DNA from: Ruminococcaceae bacterium UBA1236
Lineage (GTDB): Bacteria; Bacillota; Clostridia; Oscillospirales; Acutalibacteraceae
Length of the DNA: 26,342 nt
Assembly: GCA_002309055.1 (NCBI GenBank)
Contig: DBWO01000055.1
Span: 1 to 26,342 of the forward strand
Reading direction: 5' to 3'
Part shown: piece after piece, positions 16,575 to 24,132 of the stretch
Layout: each line of letters opens with the position of its first letter
How positions within the stretch are numbered: the first letter of the stretch is position 1
Made by a program: the position numbers and the translations under genes
Notes under the pieces: generated by a model
Database searches by the model: none
Told to the model about the DNA's origin: nothing
The model's input: the letters and a program-made list of their open reading frames with translations, nothing else

Positions 16575-16603
16575 ATTTTACACAATTTCAAATCATTTTG
16601 CAA
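16575..16603 (-). promoter_or_regulatory. Promoter of the CdaR-ftsEX operon
   Basis: On the minus strand TTGCAA (16603-16598), a 17-nt spacer and TAAAAT (16580-16575) precede the CdaR ATG by about 78 nt. AGGGG at 16506-16510 is the ribosome site. Confidence 0.65.
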
Positions 16604-16688
16604 GAGAAAAATAACAAGTTTTCGTCATTTTTTTCAATTTTGGGGCAGAATTTACTCCATTTTCCCAAAAAATTCACAAATGATTTAC

Positions 16689-16731
16689 AAAAAACAGGAA
16701 GCGACCCTGAGCAGATAACTGCCGGGTCGCT
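16689..16731 (-). terminator. Terminator after the aminotransferase gene
   Basis: An 8-bp stem (AGCGACCC at 16731-16724 on the minus strand with 16707-16700) encloses a smaller GCAG/CTGC stem, followed a few nt later by a run of six T on the minus strand. It lies 22 bp beyond the stop codon. Confidence 0.75.
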
Positions 16732-16752
16732 CCCGATAAAACTGTTATTATA

Positions 16753-18249
16753 TTATTTGTCGAGGTCTCTTGTGCAGACGGTAACGGTCTTGAAAACATC
16801 CTCGAAGCGATTAAGAGCTTCGTCGATAACATCGTCGGTGTCCGCGAGAGAGGTGTAAAGTCTTGAACCCGCGAGAGTAACAATGCCGTGAGCCATATAG
16901 GCAGCGCCCATCTGCTCCATGGCAACTTTTCTGCGGAGCATCTCGGGCTTCTCCTTGAGCATGGGAATAACCGATGCGGGAAGGAACATTGAGCTGAAGT
17001 CATAGCTCATTGCGGCGGAGCACTCGAGGTGAACGATGGAGCCCTGGTTGTAAACTACGAAGGGCAGTGCGTACTTGTCAAGAAGTGTCTGGAGACCCGC
17101 GGTGAGTCTGTCACCGGCGAGACCTGCTTTTTCGCAGGCGTTGGTCTTGGCGATTTCCTGAATCGCGCAGTAGCCTGCATATGATGAAAGCGGGTTAGCA
17201 GCGAGAGTGCCGCCGACATATGCTCTCTTCATCATGGTGCCTACGCCTGCCGCCATGCCGCTGACATATTCTTTCTTACCGCCTACGCCGCCGGCTGAGG
17301 GATATCCGCCCGCGACGATCTTGCCGAAGATGGTGAGATCGGGAACAACGCCGAAATAGCCCTGCGCGCCGCCGAGACCTACGCGGAAACCGGTAACAAC
17401 TTCGTCCATAATGAACAGTGCGCCGTACTTGTTGCAGAGCTCGCGAACGCCCTTGTTATATTCGAAATCAACAGGTCTTGTGCCGCTTTCGGGGCCTACG
17501 GGCTCAACGAGAACAGCCGCTGTGCCGCCGCGGAGCTTGTTGAGCTTGAGCATTGTCTCAAGCATACCGAGGTCATTGGGTCTTACTTCGTCTGTGGTGC
17601 CGTAGCAGCCCGAGGGGATACCGTGACTCTCAAGGAAATGTCTTGAGCCGGGGATCTTGAGGCCGTATACCATCTGGTCTGACCAGCCGTGATAAGCGCC
17701 GCCGACCTTGATGATTCTCTTGTGCTTGGTTGCGTTACGGGCAACACGGATTGCCGCCATAACGGACTCTGTGCCTGAGCCGAGCATACGGAACATCTCA
17801 ACGTTGGGCATATGCTTGTTAATCTCTTTTGCAAGAAGAAGCTCGCCTTCGTGGAAGAGGCCGGTAACGGGGCCGCAGTCGTTGATGAGCTCTATTGCCT
17901 TCTCACGAACGGGGGCATAGTTTGAGCCGAGGATGGTGGGGCCGCCTGCCTGAAGGAAGTCAATATATTCGTTGCCGTCGCGGTCATAGAGATATGCGCC
18001 GTTTGCCTTCTCTATGCAGATGGGGAACGGATAATTGAAAGCGAGGTTGTGCTGAACGCCGCCGGGGATATATTTCTTTGCCTCGGTGGTGATTTCCTTG
18101 GACTTAGCGCACTTGGTTTCAAAGTGGTTAAGTACTCTTTCAAGCTCATCATCGGAAATACAGTAGATGGGCTTAGAGGTGAGCTCGTTAAGCTTGTCAT
18201 AGATAGGCTTCGCGGGCTGCCATTTGCTGATTGCGTAACCGTTACTCAT
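16753..18249 (-). CDS. Class III PLP aminotransferase, glutamate-1-semialdehyde aminomutase-like
   Basis: The 498-residue protein is a fold-type I, class III PLP enzyme. Motifs are GSGTES (157-162) for phosphate binding, VGGAYHGW (182-189), MDEVVTGFR (281-289) with D282 contacting the pyridine nitrogen, and K310 in IFGKIVAGGYP as the Schiff-base lysine. All are typical of the GSAM group. It is about 70 residues longer than HemL, mostly an N-terminal extension (1-50). No tetrapyrrole gene is nearby and it is coupled to a TetR regulator, overlapping it by 8 bp, so a role in heme synthesis is unlikely. A dedicated aminotransferase or aminomutase for an unidentified substrate fits better. AGGAGG lies 9 nt before the ATG and a terminator follows. 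Confidence 0.82.
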   Translation of the reverse strand: MSNGYAISKWQPAKPIYDKLNELTSKPIYCISDDELERVLNHFETKCAKSKEITTEAKKYIPGGVQHNLAFNYPFPICIEKANGAYLYDRDGNEYIDFLQAGGPTILGSNYAPVREKAIELINDCGPVTGLFHEGELLLAKEINKHMPNVEMFRMLGSGTESVMAAIRVARNATKHKRIIKVGGAYHGWSDQMVYGLKIPGSRHFLESHGIPSGCYGTTDEVRPNDLGMLETMLKLNKLRGGTAAVLVEPVGPESGTRPVDFEYNKGVRELCNKYGALFIMDEVVTGFRVGLGGAQGYFGVVPDLTIFGKIVAGGYPSAGGVGGKKEYVSGMAAGVGTMMKRAYVGGTLAANPLSSYAGYCAIQEIAKTNACEKAGLAGDRLTAGLQTLLDKYALPFVVYNQGSIVHLECSAAMSYDFSSMFLPASVIPMLKEKPEMLRRKVAMEQMGAAYMAHGIVTLAGSRLYTSLADTDDVIDEALNRFEDVFKTVTVCTRDLDK

Positions 18250-18823
18250 TGTTGTTTTCCTCCTGATTCTTAAGATATTTTATAAATTTTTGTATTTTTT
18301 CGTTTGATTCCTCCGGGTTGTCAAAAGACTCGCCGTTTATAAATTTGCGGAAAATGAGGCCGAGATAGGCGCCGAACATAATCGCCGAAACATCCCCGGG
18401 CTCAAAGCCGGCGGAAAGAAGACTATAATCCTCATTCTTGATTTCTTTGTCAATAAGCGAAAAAGTGCGGGCAAGCGAGGAATTGTCATCCGACAGTATG
18501 CTTTTTACAATAAGCTCGCTCATAAGGTAGGGATATGGGTAGGTGTCAATCGCGAGCCTTTCAAAAAGCGCCTGTATACTGAACTTCTCTTCTTTGTGCG
18601 CAGCATCGGTAACATCCTTGATTTCTTCGTTGGCAATCTGCTCAAGCAAATCGTCAACGGAATTGAAATGCGAAAAGAAAGTGGAACGCGATACATCCGC
18701 CTTTTCGGTAATCTGCTCTATTGTTACATTTGAAATTCCGTTCTCTTCAAAAAGGAGCTTCGCGCTGTGCATAAGGGTGCGGTGAGTCGCGTCCTTTTTG
18801 CGGAGCCTTCTTGTCTGATCCAT
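18242..18823 (-). CDS. TetR/AcrR-family transcriptional regulator
   Basis: The 193-residue protein has an N-terminal TetR helix-turn-helix (about 33-55, VTIEQITEKADVSRSTFFSHF) and an all-helical ligand domain of normal length. It overlaps the aminotransferase start by 8 bp and has its own promoter overlapped by palindromes, which suggests autorepression and joint control of the aminotransferase. The divergent alpha/beta hydrolase may be another target. The ligand is unknown. The ATG at 18823 has AAAGGA upstream. Confidence 0.88.
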   Translation of the reverse strand: MDQTRRLRKKDATHRTLMHSAKLLFEENGISNVTIEQITEKADVSRSTFFSHFNSVDDLLEQIANEEIKDVTDAAHKEEKFSIQALFERLAIDTYPYPYLMSELIVKSILSDDNSSLARTFSLIDKEIKNEDYSLLSAGFEPGDVSAIMFGAYLGLIFRKFINGESFDNPEESNEKIQKFIKYLKNQEENNNE

Positions 18824-18855
18824 AATACAGTCCTTTCGGGAAAACAGTCTCTTAC

Positions 18856-18875
18856 ACTTTGGATTATATCAAAGT
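18856..18875. promoter_or_regulatory. Candidate TetR operator over the -10 box
   Basis: ACTTTG-N8-CAAAGT is centred on the TATAAT of the tetR promoter. A bound dimer would block RNA polymerase, the common TetR-family arrangement. Confidence 0.5.
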
Positions 18876-18891
18876 AAAAACAATTTGTAAA
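18863..18891 (-). promoter_or_regulatory. Promoter of the tetR-aminotransferase operon
   Basis: On the minus strand TTTACA (18891-18886), a 17-nt spacer and TATAAT (18868-18863) lie about 40 nt before the tetR ATG. Confidence 0.75.
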
Positions 18892-18896
18892 GCGTT

Positions 18897-18914
18897 TTTG
18901 CACTAAAGTACAAA
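18897..18914. promoter_or_regulatory. Second palindrome upstream of the tetR promoter
   Basis: TTTGnACTnnAGTnCAAA sits just upstream of the -35 box on the side facing the divergent hydrolase. It shares a TACTTT element with the operator over the -10 box, so it may be a second site for the same regulator. Confidence 0.4.
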
Positions 18915-19000
18915 AAAATACTAAAATTCATTTTTTTAACCGAAAACACGCTCTTTTTTTGAACAAAATGACAAATCAAACAATTATATTTCACTATGTG

Positions 19001-19029
19001 TTGAATTTTGGTAAAAACAATGATATATT
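19001..19029 (+). promoter_or_regulatory. Promoter of the alpha/beta hydrolase gene
   Basis: TTGAAT (19001-19006), a 17-nt spacer and TATATT (19024-19029) precede the ATG by 53 nt. AAAGGA at 19066-19071 is the ribosome site. Confidence 0.65.
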
Positions 19030-19082
19030 AAATATTGTAATAAATCCGGAACTGTTACCGGCAAGAAAGGAACGGTCAAGAA

Positions 19083-20024
19083 ATGGAAGTTATCAGAAAA
19101 GAGTATTCTCTTCCCTCCGCTTCGGGAGTAGCCGACATTTATATCAGATGCTGGCAGCCGGCCGAAGGAGTTAAAGGCGTTTTTCAGATTATTCACGGCA
19201 TGGCCGAGCACGGCGAGAGATACGAGAAACTCGCTTATTATCTCTGTGAAAAAGGTTTCGCCGTGGTGGCTGACGACCACGTAGGTCACGGCAAATCCGT
19301 AAACAGCGACGATGACCTCGGATATTTCGGCGACAAAGGCGGCTGGAATGCTTTCGTTGAGGATGAGAAGGCCGTTACCGAGCTGATGAAAACCGAGTTC
19401 CCCGATACGCCGATAATCATTTACGGCCACAGCATGGGCTCATTCATCTGCAGGGAATACATTAGGCGTTACGGCAACGACAGCGTTATAAAGGGCGCAA
19501 TAATATGCGGAACAAGCGGGAAAAACCCCGCCGCGGCGATTGCCATCGGCCTTGCAGGCACAATTGCGAAAATCAAGGGCAGCAGGCACAGGAGCGAATT
19601 TATCAACAACCTCGCCTTCGGCACATACAATAAGCAGATACAGAATCCCCGCACACCGTTTGACTGGCTCACGACCGATGAATCAATAGTTGATAAATAC
19701 ATTGCCGACGATTACTGCGGATTTCTCTTCACCGCCGCCGGCTACAGAGACCTGTTCACGATTCTCAACACTGTTTCCGGCAAATCCTGGTACAGCGGGA
19801 TAAACAAAAACCTCCCCATCCTGCTTATCGCCGGCAAAGAGGATCCCGTCGGCGCTTACTCAAAGGGAGTGCATGAGGTATTCAACGGCCTGAAGAATGT
19901 GGGTGTCAAGGATGTTGTAATAAAAATTTATTCCGGTATGCGCCACGAAATCCACAACGAAATCGGATTTGAGAAAGTGTTTGAGGATCTCGCGTCCTGG
20001 TCGCTTTCAAAGATTGAGAAATAA
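19083..20024 (+). CDS. Alpha/beta hydrolase, monoacylglycerol lipase/lysophospholipase-like
   Basis: The 313-residue protein is a serine alpha/beta hydrolase of the Hydrolase_4/PldB group (COG2267-like). It has HGMAEHGERY (38-47) for the oxyanion region, the nucleophile elbow GHSMG with S117, D254 in GKEDPVG and H288 in MRHE, so the triad is complete. A lid region spans about 140-225. There is no signal peptide, so it is cytosolic. Likely substrates are monoacylglycerols, lysophospholipids or other esters; sequence alone does not decide. It is monocistronic, with its own promoter and a following hairpin, and divergent from the TetR-aminotransferase operon. Confidence 0.85.
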   Translation: MEVIRKEYSLPSASGVADIYIRCWQPAEGVKGVFQIIHGMAEHGERYEKLAYYLCEKGFAVVADDHVGHGKSVNSDDDLGYFGDKGGWNAFVEDEKAVTELMKTEFPDTPIIIYGHSMGSFICREYIRRYGNDSVIKGAIICGTSGKNPAAAIAIGLAGTIAKIKGSRHRSEFINNLAFGTYNKQIQNPRTPFDWLTTDESIVDKYIADDYCGFLFTAAGYRDLFTILNTVSGKSWYSGINKNLPILLIAGKEDPVGAYSKGVHEVFNGLKNVGVKDVVIKIYSGMRHEIHNEIGFEKVFEDLASWSLSKIEK

Positions 20025-20041
20025 AACATAAGATAAAGCAT

Positions 20042-20069
20042 TGCCCGGAGCCGAATAAGGCACCGGGCA
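20042..20069 (+). terminator. Hairpin after the hydrolase gene
   Basis: TGCCCGG (20042-20048) pairs with CCGGGCA (20063-20069), with further AGCC/GGC pairing inside. Only GTTTC follows, so the T-tract is weak. Confidence 0.5.
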
Positions 20070-20090
20070 GTTTCATATCCATATAAACTA

Positions 20091-20117
20091 AAAGGGAACG
20101 GCAAAACCGTTCCCTTT
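20091..20117. terminator. Bidirectional terminator between the hydrolase and pilC genes
   Basis: An 11-bp perfect stem (20091-20101 with 20107-20117) has a 5-nt loop. On the minus strand it is followed by TTAGTTTA after the stem's own T run, which suits the end of pilC; it can also back up the hydrolase terminator. Confidence 0.75.
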
Positions 20118-20149
20118 CTGATTGTTTGCTTTTTGATTTGCTCTTTGAA

Positions 20150-21367
20150 TCAGGCGTTATCAAGAGCGGAGTACATGGACATCATGGGCATGAGCAGCGC
20201 TATAACAACAACGCCGACTATACCGGCCATGACAACAGTAATCAGAGGTGTCAGCGCGGAGGTAAGGGCCTCTGTTGCATCCTGAACTTCCTGCTCATAG
20301 TATTCGGCGGAAGTGTCAAACATTTCAACAAGGTTACCTGTTTCCTCACCGATCTGCGTCATGTGAACAACCATGTCCGGGAATACTCCGGTTGAGGCCA
20401 TTGCCTCGCTCAGGGGAACACCGACGGAAACGTCCTCTTTGATTTTGAATATTGCCTCTTCAAAGTAGATGTTTGTCATTGTCTCGGCAACTATGTCGAG
20501 GGCGTCAACCATATTGATACCGGTCGCGAGAAGTGTGCCGAGAGTTCTCAGGGTATTTGCGGAAGCGGTTTTAACTGTGAGGTCGCCTATTTTGGGAGCC
20601 TTCATCATAACCTTACCGACAAAGTGTTTACCGAAATCCGTTTTTACAAAGGACTTATATCCAACAACCAAAACAATCACAACAGCTGCGATAACATAAA
20701 AGTGGCTCTTCATATATTTTGCGCCCTCGGAAATTATCCTTGTCAGCAGAGGAAGTTCGGTATCAAGCGAACCGAGGAAGTCCTCAAACTTGGGGATAAG
20801 GTAACCGACCATGAAGGCGATAACGCCCACAACAATAAGGACAAGCATCTTCGGGTAGGATGTGGATTTTTTGATAAGGCCTTTGAGCTTTGCGCTCTTT
20901 TCATTCTGCTCCGCGACTCGTGTGAACGAAACATCAAGCGAACCGGAAGCCTCGCCCGCGGCAATCATCATACAGAATGTGTGATTGAAAACCTTCGGGT
21001 ATTTTTCCATTGATTCCGCAAGAGTCGTACCGCCCTCAACACCTTCCTTGCAGCCGATAATTGCCGTTCTGAGCATCTTGTTTTCGGTCTGTTTTGAAAG
21101 CATGTCGAGCGCGTCTTTCATACCGACGCCCGCGTTGAGTATGGAAACCATCTGGCGGCAGAAAACAGAAATATCGCGCGGCTCGGGCTTTTTATCAAGG
21201 AAGCTGAGGTTGATTTCGGTGTTCATTACCGAGCCCTCGGCAACGTTCATCGGCGTAACGCCGAGAGCCTTGACCTGAGCGAAAGCGGCATCCTTGTTGT
21301 CGGCGGCTATTGTGCCCTTGACCTGTTTGCCTGATGCATCAATGGCAGTGTATGTATAGGTCGCCAT
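20150..21367 (-). CDS. pilC: Type IV pilus / type II secretion inner-membrane platform protein PilC
   Basis: The 405-residue protein is a T2SSF-family platform on which the pilus ATPases act. It begins with the typical PilC beta segment (YTYTAIDASGKQVKGTI, 4-20) and has two T2SSF repeats (about 68-190 and 268-390) and three membrane helices (about 172-192, 222-240, 373-395). Paired motifs such as GEASGSLD (138-145) and GEETGNL (340-346) mark the two repeats. It lies 45 bp downstream of pilT, with AAAGGAG ahead of its ATG, and ends before a strong terminator. No pilin gene follows. Confidence 0.92.
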   Translation of the reverse strand: MATYTYTAIDASGKQVKGTIAADNKDAAFAQVKALGVTPMNVAEGSVMNTEINLSFLDKKPEPRDISVFCRQMVSILNAGVGMKDALDMLSKQTENKMLRTAIIGCKEGVEGGTTLAESMEKYPKVFNHTFCMMIAAGEASGSLDVSFTRVAEQNEKSAKLKGLIKKSTSYPKMLVLIVVGVIAFMVGYLIPKFEDFLGSLDTELPLLTRIISEGAKYMKSHFYVIAAVVIVLVVGYKSFVKTDFGKHFVGKVMMKAPKIGDLTVKTASANTLRTLGTLLATGINMVDALDIVAETMTNIYFEEAIFKIKEDVSVGVPLSEAMASTGVFPDMVVHMTQIGEETGNLVEMFDTSAEYYEQEVQDATEALTSALTPLITVVMAGIVGVVVIALLMPMMSMYSALDNA

Positions 21368-21412
21368 AGAATCAACTCCTTTTGACTGAAGGTAAAACGG
21401 TTAATAGGATTC

Positions 21413-22474
21413 TCAGATAATTTTCTTCTCCATCGCGACTCTGTCCTGAGCGTAGTAGAGAGCGTTCTCGCCGGAGATTTTGCCGCGGATATAAAGGTCA
21501 TAAATAGCGTCATCCATCAGACCCATACCGAGCTTTTTGTTAAGAGCGATAGTCTGAGGAATCTGGAAGGTCTTGCCGTCGCGGATATTAGCTTTGACCG
21601 CGGGAATTCCGAGCAGTATTTCGGTTGCAACAACTCTGCCCTTGCCTTCCATCTTGGGGATAAGCTGCTGGGAAACAACGCACTGCAGAACATCCGCAAG
21701 CTGTGTGCGGATCTGATCCTGCTGATCGCCGGGGAAGGTATCGAGAATACGGTCAACCGAGGCGGCGGCGTTGGTTGTATGAAGAGTGGAGAGAACAAGG
21801 TGGCCGGTTTCGGCGGCGGAAATAGCCGTCTGCATGGTTTCAACGTCTCTCATCTCACCCAAAAGAATAACATCGGGGTCCTCACGAAGGGCGGCGCGCA
21901 GCGCGGAGGCAAAGCTCATTGAGTCAGAGCCGATTTCGCGCTGATGAATAATGCTTCTGCCCTTGCTGTAAATATATTCGATGGGCTCTTCTATAGTAAG
22001 GATGTGATGGTCGTGACGCCTGTTGATTTCCTGAACAAGGGCGGCAAGGGTTGTGGATTTACCCGAGCCGGTAATGCCGGTTACAAGAACAAGGCCGCGT
22101 TTTTTGTCACAGAGGTCGGCAAGAATCGGCGGGAGGCCGAGATCGCTGAGCTCTGGAATTTTGTTGTTGAGAATTCTGCCGCATATCGCGATTGAACCGG
22201 TCTGCGAATAAACATTCATACGAAGTCTCGCTAAGCCGGGGACGGCATAGGCAAAGTCAACCTCGCCGTTTTTATTGAGCGTTTCAATCTGGCGCTCGTT
22301 CATTATTGAATGCGCGAGGGGCTCACACTCCTCGGCTGTCATATCGGGTGTGCCGTCATAAAGCTGCCTGCAGCTGCCGTCAACTCTTACGGAAACGGGA
22401 TAGCCCGCCGATACGTGAATATCCGATGCTCGCGCCGCAAGTGCGTCGCGCACTATCTGCTCAAAACTATGCAT
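21413..22474 (-). CDS. pilT: Type IV pilus retraction ATPase PilT
   Basis: The 353-residue protein is a hexameric secretion ATPase that drives pilus disassembly. Motifs are Walker A GITGSGKST (133-141), Asp box and Walker B around EDPDVILLGEMRD (198-210), the His box with H225 and H232 (TGHLVLSTLHT) and the PilT-type region AVKANIRDGKTFQI (292-305). The short N-terminus, lacking the PilB/GspE N-domain and zinc site, favours PilT over an extension ATPase. The ATG at 22474 has GGAGA upstream. The gene has its own upstream region with a perfect palindrome over a TATAAT box, and is probably co-transcribed with pilC. Confidence 0.93.
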   Translation of the reverse strand: MHSFEQIVRDALAARASDIHVSAGYPVSVRVDGSCRQLYDGTPDMTAEECEPLAHSIMNERQIETLNKNGEVDFAYAVPGLARLRMNVYSQTGSIAICGRILNNKIPELSDLGLPPILADLCDKKRGLVLVTGITGSGKSTTLAALVQEINRRHDHHILTIEEPIEYIYSKGRSIIHQREIGSDSMSFASALRAALREDPDVILLGEMRDVETMQTAISAAETGHLVLSTLHTTNAAASVDRILDTFPGDQQDQIRTQLADVLQCVVSQQLIPKMEGKGRVVATEILLGIPAVKANIRDGKTFQIPQTIALNKKLGMGLMDDAIYDLYIRGKISGENALYYAQDRVAMEKKII

Positions 22475-22516
22475 GATTTATTTTTCTCCAGTCGAAAATC
22501 AAATTTGAATACTCTC

Positions 22517-22537
22517 ACAATATTCCGATTATATTGT
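22517..22537. promoter_or_regulatory. pilT -10 box within a perfect palindrome
   Basis: ACAATAT-N7-ATATTGT spans 21 bp. A consensus TATAAT on the minus strand (22533-22528) lies inside it, about 55 nt before the pilT ATG; the -35 region is poor. The layout suggests a repressor site controlling pilTC, or a promoter that needs an activator. Confidence 0.5.
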
Positions 22538-22587
22538 AATCTTTATTTAATGAAAAATCAAGATATTTTTTTCGCCGTTCATAACTG

Positions 22588-22616
22588 TTGACAAATAACA
22601 GCCCGTTATTTATACT
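22588..22616 (+). promoter_or_regulatory. Promoter of the zinc-ribbon/symporter unit, with palindromic spacer
   Basis: A consensus TTGACA (22588-22593) and TATACT (22611-22616) are 17 nt apart. The spacer itself is the inverted repeat AATAAC-N5-GTTATT, filling it exactly, which suggests a regulator binding between the two boxes. Confidence 0.75.
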
Positions 22617-22637
22617 GTATTTATGAGGTGATCAGTT

Positions 22638-23234
22638 ATGAAAATTACGGGCATCGCTTTCACTCACAGCAGTTACAAAACCACTAATCCTCCCGTAAGC
22701 GCATTCAGGGAAACACTCATCGGCAAAAAGCCTGAAGGAGAATTTTTCCTGAAAGTAACCGATGAATACAACAGCGCGAAATCCGTCACGGAATACAGCG
22801 TGACGCAGGAACAGTTTAATGAGATTGTATCGCTCTTTGATTCCCTCGGAGTAAAGGACACCGTCACCGCATTCAATGAAAGAGAAAACAGCGTTTTCTT
22901 TCCGCAGATGGCGGGCGGCAGCGAGAACTTCTCATTTTCATTCACCGGAGACGGCGTAACGGTTTCGGCAAACGGTATTCCGCCCGGGGTACAGCCTCTC
23001 ACGGCAAGAATTGCCTCGCTCGAAAAAGAGTGTGGCGAGCCGGTTTTTGAGCATAAAGAAGGATTTGAATCATACCCCTTCGCAGGAGTGCCCGCGCCGG
23101 CCGTTGCCCCCGCTCCCCCGCCGTCTTCATCCGGGAGCGCGGCAGACGGAGAAGGATGGGTCTGCAAAAGCTGCGGATTCAAAAACATCCGGGGCAAATT
23201 CTGCTGCGAATGCGGCACAATACACACATCCTGA
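22638..23234 (+). CDS. Unrecognised soluble protein with C-terminal zinc ribbon
   Basis: I do not recognise the main domain of this 198-residue protein. Residues 1-145 look like a mixed alpha/beta domain with alternating polar and aromatic positions and no membrane segment. A Pro/Ala/Ser linker (about 150-170) leads to a zinc ribbon, C176-x2-C179-x9-C189-x2-C192, of the kind found at the end of many Firmicute proteins. There is no signal peptide. GAGGTG lies 7 nt before the ATG. It is the first gene of a three-gene unit and is followed 15 bp later by a membrane protein whose own zinc ribbon is at the N-terminus. A regulatory or scaffolding role is possible but is only inference. Confidence 0.8.
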   Translation: MKITGIAFTHSSYKTTNPPVSAFRETLIGKKPEGEFFLKVTDEYNSAKSVTEYSVTQEQFNEIVSLFDSLGVKDTVTAFNERENSVFFPQMAGGSENFSFSFTGDGVTVSANGIPPGVQPLTARIASLEKECGEPVFEHKEGFESYPFAGVPAPAVAPAPPPSSSGSAADGEGWVCKSCGFKNIRGKFCCECGTIHTS

Positions 23235-23249
23235 TAAGGAGGGACAAGT

Positions 23250-24119
23250 ATGGCAAGCTGCCCGAACTGCGGCAAAAAACTGCATATCACCGACTGGAAG
23301 CAGGACTGCCCCGCCTGCGGGGTAAACCTCATCTATTTCAAGTCAAATGAGAGGCTGCTCGCTGAGAGTGAGGCGGCCGAGATTGAGCACGCAAAACATC
23401 AGCCGGGCATAGACAGAGCAAAGGCCGCATTTTTCGGCTCCGCTCCCGCGATTGTGCGGATTGTACTTTCGCTTCTGCCTGTTTCGGCTCTCTTCCTGCC
23501 GCTCTGCATTTTTGACACGGACGGCGGGCTGAAAAAGGTTAATGTGATCGATATTTACAAATACATTTCATCGGCGGGTTTCGGCAATGTTATCGGCAAT
23601 GCGGCAAAACGCACATTCCCCGATACGCAGATTGCTCTGCTGCTTGTGTCGGTAATTATGATTCTTGTGTGCCTCATCTGCCTGTTTATGTCGCTCGGAA
23701 AGCACGGCAAACAGAGAAACCTTATACTAAATCTCATCATGCTTGTGCCCGCGGTTTTATCGGTGTTTCTCACCTTTGTATTTGACGGAATACTTACCGT
23801 GCCGTTTGATATCACGGAGAATCTCACAATAACATCCGCAAAGCCCGGCATCGGAGCATATCTTTATATTTTTCTTATTGCGGTTATTCTGGTTTACAAC
23901 CTTTATCTTGCGAAAAAGGGTCTTAAAATAAACCACACCCCATGCTACATAGGCGGCCTGCCGAGTGAGGAATATTTCCGGTATGTTGATGAGGGAATGA
24001 GCGAGCTCGAAATACGCAAAAAGATGGTTGACGCTCTGACTGCGATGCAGGAGGAAGTAAGGCACAAAGAAGAAGAAGCCCGCGCAAAAGAAGAAGAACA
24101 GCGCAGTAAAATGAAATAA
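23250..24119 (+). CDS. Unrecognised membrane protein with N-terminal zinc ribbon and charged C-terminal helix
   Basis: The 289-residue protein opens with a zinc ribbon, C4-x2-C7-x12-C20-x2-C23. Four membrane helices follow at about 60-80, 128-150, 160-181 and 204-226. A cytosolic tail has SEEYFRYVDEGMSELE (about 234-252) and then a Glu/Lys/Arg-rich helix to the end. No enzyme motif is visible. AAGGAGGG lies 6 nt before the ATG, and the next gene's ribosome site overlaps this stop codon, so the two are translationally linked. It may be a membrane partner of the preceding zinc-ribbon protein or of the following symporter; the family is unknown to me. Confidence 0.8.
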   Translation: MASCPNCGKKLHITDWKQDCPACGVNLIYFKSNERLLAESEAAEIEHAKHQPGIDRAKAAFFGSAPAIVRIVLSLLPVSALFLPLCIFDTDGGLKKVNVIDIYKYISSAGFGNVIGNAAKRTFPDTQIALLLVSVIMILVCLICLFMSLGKHGKQRNLILNLIMLVPAVLSVFLTFVFDGILTVPFDITENLTITSAKPGIGAYLYIFLIAVILVYNLYLAKKGLKINHTPCYIGGLPSEEYFRYVDEGMSELEIRKKMVDALTAMQEEVRHKEEEARAKEEEQRSKMK

Positions 24120-24132
24120 GGAGGTGTAACCG

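Noticed and set aside
16753..18249. Calling the aminotransferase HemL (heme synthesis)
   Set aside because: The protein is about 70 residues longer than HemL, is coupled to a TetR regulator and has no tetrapyrrole genes nearby.
19017..19038. ACAAT-N12-ATTGT symmetry at the hydrolase -10 box
   Set aside because: The half-sites are only 5 bp in very AT-rich DNA, too weak to call an operator.
22673..23332. Minus-strand 219-codon open frame across the two zinc-ribbon genes
   Set aside because: It lies opposite a gene with a consensus promoter, a ribosome site and intact zinc ribbons, and its composition (Ser/Pro/Phe-rich) is typical of an antisense shadow.
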